Assembly (NCBI GenBank): GCA_934376945.1
Contig: CAKRPI010000021.1
Location: 1 to 24,244, forward strand
Source of the DNA: an uncultured Lachnospiraceae bacterium
GTDB lineage: Bacteria; Bacillota; Clostridia; Lachnospirales; Lachnospiraceae
Direction of reading: 5' to 3'
Length of the DNA: 24,244 nucleotides
Part shown: piece by piece, positions 7,237 to 13,547 of the stretch
Layout: every line of letters begins with the position of its first letter
How positions within the stretch are numbered: the first letter of the stretch is position 1
Position numbers and translations under genes: made by a program
Notes under the pieces: generated by a model
Database searches by the model: none
What the model was told of the DNA's origin: nothing
Seen by the model: only the letters and a program-made list of their open reading frames with translations

Positions 7237-7503
7237 GAAGCGCTTCCGGTAGAGCGAAACACTCCGAATTGGCATGTCGGCCAATCATTTCAGACATGGG
7301 TAGTCGAAATGGAATTAAGGAAAAGGAATGTTGTCTCGAGGGCAATGAATATACACAATATACCTCCTTGAGTTCAGGTTTTCGGTGTTGCAGCGCCGGA
7401 GATTTCTGAACCTCGTACAGAGAGACATTCCGCAGGCGATCTGTACGATTATATACACAGCTTCTGACTGTACTCCGCAATACAGTCCGGGGCTGTGTTT
7501 TTT
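7237..7503 (+). ncRNA. Structured non-coding tail of the riboswitch transcript (candidate B12-controlled RNA)
   Basis: The 267 nt between the aptamer and the terminator contain no credible ORF but many stem-loops. ATTGGC/GCCAAT lies at about 7268-7285. CATTTC..GAC/GTC-GAAATG lies at 7286-7311, immediately adjacent. CTCGAGG with CCTCCTTGAG spans 7335-7372. GTTCAG/CTGAAC (7372-7377, 7406-7411) encloses CGGTG/CGCCG. TCGTACAGA/TCTGTACGA (9 bp) pairs 7413-7421 with 7440-7448, and the terminator hairpin follows. The region could be an extended expression platform or the body of a regulatory RNA. I do not recognise it as a known RNA family. It is listed as a candidate only. Confidence 0.45.
7455..7503 (+). 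terminator. Intrinsic terminator closing the riboswitch RNA
   Basis: ACACAGC (7455-7461) pairs with GCTGTGT (7492-7498). Inside it GACTGTA (7466-7472) pairs with TACAGTC (7481-7487), and a six-T run (7498-7503) follows. The next promoter starts 137 nt later, so this hairpin ends the riboswitch transcript. CTGTAC also occurs at 7441-7446, which allows alternative pairings that could open the upper stem. Confidence 0.85.
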
Positions 7504-7609
7504 ATGTTTATGATAGGATACCGAGATTGAAAAATCAAATCATTATGTATAAAACGCATAAAAAACAAGCAAAAAATAATTCATTAAATAACAAAAAAGT
7601 GTAAAAAAG

Positions 7610-7627
7610 TCGTTAAAAAATAAACAT
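7610..7627. promoter_or_regulatory. Possible Rex-like operator upstream of the hydrogenase promoter
   Basis: TCGTTAA-AAAA-TAAACAT (7610-7627) matches 11 of the 14 specified positions of the TTGTTAA-N4-TTAACAA redox-regulator (Rex) consensus as I recall it. It ends 12 nt before the -35 element of the hydrogenase promoter. That -35 itself begins a TTGTTAA half-site. The surrounding 7504-7660 is very A/T-rich, so chance matches are expected. This is a suggestion only. Confidence 0.3.
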
Positions 7628-7639
7628 ATGAGAAAACGG

Positions 7640-7668
7640 TTGTTAAAAATGTCGAAATACTATATAAT
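7640..7668 (+). promoter_or_regulatory. Sigma-A type promoter of the hydrogenase operon
   Basis: TTGTTA (7640-7645), a 17-nt spacer and a perfect TATAAT (7663-7668) lie 63 nt before the first hydrogenase gene and downstream of the riboswitch terminator. The operon therefore appears able to be transcribed independently of the riboswitch. Confidence 0.8.
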
Positions 7669-7731
7669 CATCAGTACATAATTGTACGTGGGATACAAAT
7701 GTGAATAAATGAGAAAAGGAGAATCAACAGA

Positions 7732-8211
7732 ATGCTGGATCAGTCTTATTATCAGGTTGCGGATGAGATCATAGGACGTTATGGCAAAAAGCCGTCTTCG
7801 CTGATACCGATCATGCAGGATATCCAGGAAGTATATCGTTATCTTCCGGGAGAGCTTCTGACATACGTGGCCGCAGAGATCGGAGTGAAGGAGGCAAAGG
7901 CCTACAGCGTAGCAACGTTTTATGAGAATTTCTCGTTCGAACAAAAGGGAAAGTACGTGATCAAGGTCTGTGATGGTACCGCATGCCACGTTCGGAAATC
8001 AACGCCAATTCTGGAGGCATTGTTTAAAGAACTTGGACTAAGCAAGAGAAAACACACGACAGATGACATGCTTTTTACTGTTGAGACAGTTTCCTGTCTT
8101 GGTGCATGCGGACTTGCACCGACCATGATGGTAAACGAAGATGTACATCCGAAGATGACGCCGGAGAAAGCAATTGAATTAATTGAAGAACTGCGAGGGG
8201 AGGGCAGATGA
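7732..8211 (+). CDS. hydC: NADH-linked [FeFe]-hydrogenase, NuoE-like subunit
   Basis: This 159-residue thioredoxin-fold [2Fe-2S] protein is the NuoE/HydC/HndA-type electron-transfer subunit. The N-terminal half is the usual helical part (LIPIMQDIQEVYRYLP at 24-39). The cluster ligands are C80 and C85 in KVCDGTACHVR, and C122 and C126 in VSCLGACGLAP, with standard spacing. It passes electrons in the cytoplasmic hydrogenase complex with the NuoF-like and catalytic subunits encoded next. AAAGGAG lies upstream of the ATG. Its stop overlaps the next start (ATGA at 8208-8211), so the genes are translationally coupled. Confidence 0.93.
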   Translation: MLDQSYYQVADEIIGRYGKKPSSLIPIMQDIQEVYRYLPGELLTYVAAEIGVKEAKAYSVATFYENFSFEQKGKYVIKVCDGTACHVRKSTPILEALFKELGLSKRKHTTDDMLFTVETVSCLGACGLAPTMMVNEDVHPKMTPEKAIELIEELRGEGR

Positions 8212-10091
8212 TGATTGACAGCAGGGAAAAACTGATAGAAATCCGTGAAGAAGAACAGAAAAAAATTGAAGCCTGCGACTGCAGAATCCTTGTCTGTTCG
8301 GGTACCGGCTGCATTGCGACCGGTTCTCAGAAAATCTATGAGCGTTTTTTGGAAATTGCAAAGGATGCACCGGGAGTCACAGTTGAATTTGGACCACATG
8401 ACAAAGACGCGCATATAGGAGTTAAGAAGACAGGATGTCAGGGTGTCTGCGAACTTGGACCGCTGGTTCGGATCCAGCATGGAGACAAGGTTGTGCAATA
8501 CACGAAGGTACAGCTGACTGATTGTGAAGAAATTTTTGAACGGACTGTACTTGAGGGTGAGGTTCTGGAACATCTTCTGTACAAAAAGGGAGGAAAAGCA
8601 TACGAAGGACCGGATGATATTCCTTTCATTGCAAAACAGACAAGAATTGCATTAAAGAACTGTGGAAAATTTGATGCGGAATCTCTGGGAGAATACATTG
8701 CAAGCGGCGGTTATGCGGCATTGGCAAAAGCATTGTTCGAGATGACGCCGGATCAGATCGTTGACTGTGTTGATAAATCAGGAATCCGGGGCCGGGGAGG
8801 CGGAGGATTTCCGGCCGGAAAGAAATGGAAGCAGGTGGCGAGGCAGCCGGAAAAAATACGATATGTTGTTTGTAATGGTGACGAAGGCGATCCGGGTGCA
8901 TTTATGGACGGCTCTGTTATGGAGGGTGATCCGTTTCGGCTGATCGAGGGAATGACACTTGCGGCATATGCAGTCAGTGCCCGGGACGGCTACATTTACG
9001 TTCGTGCAGAGTATCCGCAGTCGGTGGCAAGACTGCGTCATGCAATTTCTGCATTGGAAGAGGCTGGGCTGCTTGGAGACCACATTCTTGGTACGGAGTT
9101 CAGTTTCCGCTTACATATCAATCGCGGCGCAGGCGCATTTGTCTGTGGAGAAGGAAGTGCATTAACTGCGTCTATTGAAGGAAATCGTGGTATGCCGCGT
9201 GTGAAGCCTCCGCGAACAGTAGAAAAAGGTCTGTGGGAGAAGCCGACAGTTTTAAATAATGTTGAGACTTTTGCAAATGTACCGGAAATTATTCTGAACG
9301 GCTGGGAGTGGTACCGCAGTATTGGTACAGAGGGTTCACCGGGAACAAAAACATTCTCTTTGACCGGTTCAATTGAAAATACCGGATTGATTGAAGTGCC
9401 GATGGGGACGACGCTGCGTGAAATTATTTTTGATATCGGCGGTGGGCTGAAAGACGGCGCAAAATTCAAGGCTGTGCAGATCGGAGGTCCATCCGGTGGA
9501 TGCCTGACGGAGCAGCATCTGGATGTACCGCTTGATTTTGATTCGGTGAAAAAATATGGAGCAATTGTCGGATCCGGCGGGCTTGTTGTCATGGATGAGC
9601 ATACGTGTATGGTAGAAGTGGCACGTTTCTTTATGAGCTTTACTCAGCGGGAATCCTGCGGAAAATGTGTTCCATGTCGTGAAGGTACGAAACGTATGCT
9701 GGAGATTCTTGAAAAGATTGTGGCCGGCAACGGTGAAATGGAAGATATCGATGAACTTGAGGAACTTGGAAATATGATTAAGAGTATGGCTCTTTGCGGA
9801 CTTGGCAAGAGCGCACCGCTCCCGGTACTTTCAACGATCCGTGAGTTCCGTGATGAATATGAGGAGCATATACGCGATAAGAAATGTCGTGCAAAGGTAT
9901 GCCAGGCACTGCGTCGCTTCGTGATCAATCCTGAGTTTTGTAAGGGCTGCGGCAAATGTGCAAAGAATTGCCCGGTTGGTGCGATTACCGGTGTACGTAA
10001 GGAATGTTATCATATTGATCCGAATATCTGTATCAAGTGCGGCTCCTGCAAGGAGAACTGTGCTTTTGATGCAATTTATATCGAAGCATAG
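8208..10091 (+). CDS. hydB: NADH-linked [FeFe]-hydrogenase, NuoF-like flavoprotein subunit
   Basis: This 627-residue HydB/HndC-type subunit binds NADH and FMN and is the probable branch point of electron bifurcation. Domains in order: an N-terminal thioredoxin-like [2Fe-2S] domain (C30, C35, C77, C81); the NADH/FMN domain with SGIRGRGGGGFPAGKKW (191-207) and NGDEGDPGAFMD (223-234); an SLBB region; the [4Fe-4S] motif SCGKCVPCREG (C484, C487, C490, with C530); and a C-terminal two-[4Fe-4S] ferredoxin domain (C578, C581, C584, C588 and C608, C611, C614, C618). This layout matches the subunit of trimeric bifurcating hydrogenases rather than respiratory complex I, as no membrane subunits are nearby. 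GGGGAGG at 8197-8203 is the ribosome binding site. A second Met immediately follows the first. Confidence 0.95.
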   Translation: MMIDSREKLIEIREEEQKKIEACDCRILVCSGTGCIATGSQKIYERFLEIAKDAPGVTVEFGPHDKDAHIGVKKTGCQGVCELGPLVRIQHGDKVVQYTKVQLTDCEEIFERTVLEGEVLEHLLYKKGGKAYEGPDDIPFIAKQTRIALKNCGKFDAESLGEYIASGGYAALAKALFEMTPDQIVDCVDKSGIRGRGGGGFPAGKKWKQVARQPEKIRYVVCNGDEGDPGAFMDGSVMEGDPFRLIEGMTLAAYAVSARDGYIYVRAEYPQSVARLRHAISALEEAGLLGDHILGTEFSFRLHINRGAGAFVCGEGSALTASIEGNRGMPRVKPPRTVEKGLWEKPTVLNNVETFANVPEIILNGWEWYRSIGTEGSPGTKTFSLTGSIENTGLIEVPMGTTLREIIFDIGGGLKDGAKFKAVQIGGPSGGCLTEQHLDVPLDFDSVKKYGAIVGSGGLVVMDEHTCMVEVARFFMSFTQRESCGKCVPCREGTKRMLEILEKIVAGNGEMEDIDELEELGNMIKSMALCGLGKSAPLPVLSTIREFRDEYEEHIRDKKCRAKVCQALRRFVINPEFCKGCGKCAKNCPVGAITGVRKECYHIDPNICIKCGSCKENCAFDAIYIEA

Positions 10092-10103
10092 GGAGGGTAA
10101 ATC

Positions 10104-11801
10104 ATGGGTATTATGACCATTGACGGCAGAAAGGTAGAATTTGCCGATGAGAAAAACGTCCTCACTGTCATCCGGAAGGCCGGTATCGATATCCCTACAC
10201 TGTGCTATCATTCCGAACTTTCAACGTTTGGAGCCTGTCGGTTGTGTACAGTGGAAGATGACAGAGGAAAGACATTTGCATCCTGCTCTGAGGAGCCAAG
10301 GGATGGAATGGTGATTTATACAAATACAGCAAAGCTGAAAAAATATCGTAAAATGATCATTGAGCTGCTTCTGGCGGCGCATTGCAGAGATTGTACGACA
10401 TGTGTCAAGAGTGGTGACTGTAACCTGCAGACACTGGCACATCGCTTTGGTGTGACAAAGGTGCGTTTTAACAATTATAAAGAGCCGGTTCCGCTGGATC
10501 TTAGTTCACCTTCGATCGTACGAGATCCGAATAAATGCATTCTGTGCGGAAACTGTGTCCGTGTCTGTGAAGAACTGCAGGGAGTCGGCGTGCTTGGATT
10601 TGCGCACCGTGGTGCGGATGCCATGGTAATGCCGGCATTTGATAAACAGATCGCAGCGACGGATTGCGTCAACTGTGGTCAGTGTCGTATTTTCTGTCCG
10701 ACCGGCGCAATCAGCATCAAAAGTGATGAAGAGGCTGTATGGGATGCGCTGGGCGATCCGAATGTGCGCGTGGTGGCACAGATTGCTCCGGCAGTTCGTG
10801 TGGCAGTCGGTGATGCGTTTGGGCTTCCAAAGGGTAAGAGCGTGATGGGTAAAATTGTCAATGTACTGCATCGAATGGGATTTGATGAAGTATATGATAC
10901 AACGTTCAGTGCAGACCTTACGATTATCGAGGAGACTGCAGAATTTCTTGAACGTGTAAGAACGGGTGGGAAGCTGCCGCTTCTTACCTCCTGCTGTCCG
11001 GCATGGGTGAAGTTTGTGGGCGACCAGTTCCCGGAATATACAGATCATGTATCCACCTGCCGTTCGCCGCAGGGAATGATGTCCGGTGTGGTAAAAGAAT
11101 ACTTCCGCGACCCGGAAAATGCTCAGGGAAAAAAGACGGTAATGGTTTCCTTTATGCCATGTACAGCCAAAAAGATGGAAGCAAACCGACCGAACAGCTA
11201 TACAAAAGATGAAAAAGATACGGATTACGTGATCACAACAACTGAGCTGATAAAAATGATCCGTATGACGGGCATTGATTTTGCAACGCTTGAACCGGAA
11301 TCTTCTGACATTCCGTTTGGTTTTGGATCGGGCGGAGGCGTTATCTTTGGCGTAACTGGCGGAGTAACGGAAGCAGTTATTCGCCGTCTGGCACCGGATC
11401 ACAATATGAGTACGCTGGAAGAGATTTCGGAGTGTGGTGTACGTGACGAGGGATTTATTCGCGAATTCTCCATTCCGTATAACGGGCTTGAACTGAAAAT
11501 CTGTATTGCCAGCGGACTTGCTAATGCCAGAAGTGTCATGGAACAGGTACGAAGCGGGGAGAAGGAATATCATCTGATTGAGATTATGGCCTGCCGCAGA
11601 GGATGCATTATGGGCGGAGGACAGCCAAGACTTGCAGGTGACAGAACAAAAGCGGCACGTACAAAGGGAATATACAATGCAGATAAGGTTTCTGTAATTA
11701 AGAAATCAGACGAGAATCCGATGATTATTTCTCTGTATGAAGGTTTCCTGAAAGGCAAAGAACATGAATTGCTTCACAATGCATATTTTGCAGCAAAGTA
11801 A
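10104..11801 (+). CDS. hydA: [FeFe]-hydrogenase catalytic subunit, NADH-dependent group A type
   Basis: This 565-residue catalytic subunit makes or consumes H2 at the H-cluster. It has an N-terminal [2Fe-2S] ferredoxin (C34, C45, C48, C61), a His-ligated [4Fe-4S] site (H93, C97, C100, C106) and two ferredoxin-type [4Fe-4S] clusters (C145, C148, C151, C155 and C188, C191, C194, C198). The H-cluster motifs are TSCCPAW (295-301; C297 proton-transfer position, C298 ligand), MPCTAKKMEANRP (C353) and MACRRGCIMGGGQP (C497, C501). The third motif has RR where many hydrogenases have PG. It ends soon after the H-domain, unlike longer relatives with an extra C-terminal [2Fe-2S] module. The gene starts 12 nt after hydB, behind AGGGAGG. 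No maturase genes (hydE, hydF, hydG) are in the window. Confidence 0.96.
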   Translation: MGIMTIDGRKVEFADEKNVLTVIRKAGIDIPTLCYHSELSTFGACRLCTVEDDRGKTFASCSEEPRDGMVIYTNTAKLKKYRKMIIELLLAAHCRDCTTCVKSGDCNLQTLAHRFGVTKVRFNNYKEPVPLDLSSPSIVRDPNKCILCGNCVRVCEELQGVGVLGFAHRGADAMVMPAFDKQIAATDCVNCGQCRIFCPTGAISIKSDEEAVWDALGDPNVRVVAQIAPAVRVAVGDAFGLPKGKSVMGKIVNVLHRMGFDEVYDTTFSADLTIIEETAEFLERVRTGGKLPLLTSCCPAWVKFVGDQFPEYTDHVSTCRSPQGMMSGVVKEYFRDPENAQGKKTVMVSFMPCTAKKMEANRPNSYTKDEKDTDYVITTTELIKMIRMTGIDFATLEPESSDIPFGFGSGGGVIFGVTGGVTEAVIRRLAPDHNMSTLEEISECGVRDEGFIREFSIPYNGLELKICIASGLANARSVMEQVRSGEKEYHLIEIMACRRGCIMGGGQPRLAGDRTKAARTKGIYNADKVSVIKKSDENPMIISLYEGFLKGKEHELLHNAYFAAK

Positions 11802-11861
11802 ACACGTGTCAGGACGGGTCAAGTAACGATGCGTGAATAAAAAAATAAGACAAAGATCAAC

Positions 11862-11888
11862 ATAAAGAAAATTCCCCCTGCATATATT
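11862..11888 (+). promoter_or_regulatory. Sigma-E-like promoter of spoIVA nested in the terminator
   Basis: ATA (11862-11864), a 16-nt gap and CATATATT (11881-11888) match the mother-cell sigma-E pattern ATA-N16-18-CATAcanT as I recall it. Initiation would fall near 11895, inside the loop of the terminator hairpin, giving a message without the ascending arm and therefore with a free ribosome binding site. spoIVA is a known sigma-E gene in Bacillus. The match is short and unverified. Confidence 0.5.
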
Positions 11889-11916
11889 TAAAGTAGTATA
11901 GGCAGGGGGAATTTTT
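11868..11916 (+). terminator. Hydrogenase operon terminator, overlapping the spoIVA ribosome binding site
   Basis: A perfect 14-bp inverted repeat (AAAATTCCCCCTGC at 11868-11881, GCAGGGGGAATTTT at 11902-11915) encloses a 20-nt loop and runs into five T's (11912-11916). The ATG of spoIVA follows at once. The descending arm carries AGGGGGA, the spoIVA ribosome binding site, so in any read-through message that site would be paired and hidden. Confidence 0.85.
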
Positions 11917-13383
11917 ATGGAAAAATTTGATTTATACAAAGATATTCAGTTACGGACAGGCGGGGAGATCTATGCCGGGATTGTAGGCCCGGTACGGACG
12001 GGAAAATCTGCATTTGCAAGGAAATTTGTTGAATATCTGGTGCTGCCTGAACTTTCTGAGCAGGAGCGTGCAATAACAAAAGCTGCAATGCCGGCAAGCG
12101 CTTCCGGACGGACGGTAACGACGGTGGAACCAAAATTTATTCCGCGCAGTGCGGTAGAGGTAGTGACCGAAGATGGGACAGTAATGCATGTAAGGGTGGT
12201 GGACTGCGTTGGATTTCTGGTGCCGGGAGCAGAAGGGGTAAAGGAAGACCAGATGCCGAGAATGGTTAAAACGCCATGGCTTGAGATGCCGGTGCCATTC
12301 CAGGAGGCGGCACGGCTTGGAACACAGAAGGTGATTCGGGATCATGCAACGATCGGAATTGTGATTACTACGGATGGAAGCTTCGGTGAGTTGCCTCGTG
12401 AGAGCTTTCTGGAAGCGGAGAAAGAGGCAATCACAGAGCTTCAGAAAATTGGGAAGCCATTTCTGGTGATTGTGAATTCTGCTGATCCATCCGGTGGTGC
12501 TGCATTGGATACAGCACAATACCTGAAAGATCAGTATCAGGTTACGCCGATGCTCCTTAATTGTGAAAAAATGGGAAAAAAGGATTTAAATGAAGTATTT
12601 GAACAATTTCTTTTGGAATTTCCTCTGACCAGAGTCATGTTTCGGATTCCGGGGTGGGCGGAATCGCTGGAAGAGGATCACTGGCTGAAGAAGGATCTGT
12701 TTCAGAGTGTGAAAAAGACAATGGAACATTTAAATACAGTGCGGGATATGTATGAAGTGGGAGCACGTGTGGAAAGCCCGTATATCCGGCAGTCGAAGTT
12801 GGAAAAAGTAAATCTTGCAAATGGAACGGCAGAGGTTGATCTGGTGCTTCAGGAAGCGTTGTATTACCAGATCCTGAGTGAAATGACTGGAACACAAATT
12901 CAAAGCGAATATCAGTTAATTTCACTTGTAAGAGAGATGGCAAAGCGGAAAAGAGAGTACGAAGGAATTGCAGCAGCGCTGGAAGAGGTAAGACGCACAG
13001 GATATGGAGTGGTCGTACCGCAAAAGGAAGAAATAAAAATGGAGGAGCCGGCTGTGATCCGGCAGGGGTCACGTTATGGTGTAAAGATACGTGCGGTTTC
13101 ACCATCGATTCATCTGATCCGGGCAGAAATTGAAACAGAAATTGCTCCGCTTGTCGGAAGTGAGGAGCAGGCACGGGATCTGATCTCTTATATGAAAGGG
13201 GACGGTGACGAAAGGAATATGTGGAACACGCTGATTTTTGGAAAATCAGTGGAGCAGATGGTAGAAGACGGGATCCGTACAAAGCTGGCATCAATTGGAG
13301 AGGAGAGTCGCCAGAAACTGCAGGAGACAATGAAACGGATCGTAAATGAGTCACGCGGCAGACTGATTTGTATTATTTTGTGA
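11917..13383 (+). CDS. spoIVA: Stage IV sporulation protein A (spore coat basement-layer ATPase)
   Basis: This 488-residue protein closely follows the known SpoIVA pattern from MEKFDLYKDIQLRTGGEIYAG to the end. SpoIVA polymerises with ATP hydrolysis on the outer forespore membrane in the mother cell and is the platform for coat and cortex assembly. Visible features are the Walker A GPVRTGKS (24-31, K30), the threonines of GRTVTTVEPKF (T68, T69), the Walker B-like VRVVDCVGF with D96, the conserved RQGSRYGVKIRAVSPSIHLI region, and the characteristic C-terminal RLICIIL used for anchoring with SpoVM. Length is typical. The start is set by AGGGGGA at 11904-11910. The gene looks monocistronic; I saw no clear terminator right after it, and a strong promoter starts 52 nt downstream. 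Confidence 0.98.
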   Translation: MEKFDLYKDIQLRTGGEIYAGIVGPVRTGKSAFARKFVEYLVLPELSEQERAITKAAMPASASGRTVTTVEPKFIPRSAVEVVTEDGTVMHVRVVDCVGFLVPGAEGVKEDQMPRMVKTPWLEMPVPFQEAARLGTQKVIRDHATIGIVITTDGSFGELPRESFLEAEKEAITELQKIGKPFLVIVNSADPSGGAALDTAQYLKDQYQVTPMLLNCEKMGKKDLNEVFEQFLLEFPLTRVMFRIPGWAESLEEDHWLKKDLFQSVKKTMEHLNTVRDMYEVGARVESPYIRQSKLEKVNLANGTAEVDLVLQEALYYQILSEMTGTQIQSEYQLISLVREMAKRKREYEGIAAALEEVRRTGYGVVVPQKEEIKMEEPAVIRQGSRYGVKIRAVSPSIHLIRAEIETEIAPLVGSEEQARDLISYMKGDGDERNMWNTLIFGKSVEQMVEDGIRTKLASIGEESRQKLQETMKRIVNESRGRLICIIL

Positions 13384-13434
13384 AGTTTATGAGAAAAAAG
13401 CGGATAGATTGCTTGAGTTGTGCGCAGTTTCTAT

Positions 13435-13463
13435 TTGACAAAAAAGGAAAGAAGCTTTATAAT
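13435..13463 (+). promoter_or_regulatory. Perfect-consensus sigma-A promoter of the cell wall hydrolase gene
   Basis: TTGACA (13435-13440), exactly 17 nt, then TATAAT (13458-13463). Both hexamers and the spacing are ideal. Initiation near 13470 leaves a leader of about 78 nt. Confidence 0.9.
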
Positions 13464-13547
13464 ATGAAGTAATTGTTACAAAATAATTACTTTTTCTTAA
13501 AACGACGGCGTTTCATTATTTATGGAGAGGAAGTAAAGGAGAGAAGT

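Noticed and set aside
7268..7311. Tandem hairpins as an ANTAR-protein target, as in Rli55/EutX RNAs
   Set aside because: The loops read ATGTCG and ATGGGTA. The expected hexaloops with A at position 1 and G at position 4 are not met.
7296..7409. 37-codon sense frame (MGSRNGIKEKECC...) in the riboswitch RNA tail
   Set aside because: It has no Shine-Dalgarno sequence, begins inside a stem-loop and crosses two others; more likely chance.
7031..7480. 149-codon reverse-strand open frame across the riboswitch region
   Set aside because: It is the complement of the cobalamin aptamer and its hairpins, has no ribosome binding site, and the protein matches nothing I recognise.
10506..11573. 355-codon reverse-strand open frame
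   Set aside because: It is a shadow of hydA, whose frame carries every hydrogenase motif; the reverse protein is Cys/His/Phe-rich nonsense without a start signal.
13467..13492. AAGTAATT/AATTACTT hairpin followed by T's before the cell wall hydrolase gene, as an attenuator
   Set aside because: Transcription should begin near 13470, inside the left arm, and the stem is A/T-only, so it is unlikely to work as a terminator.
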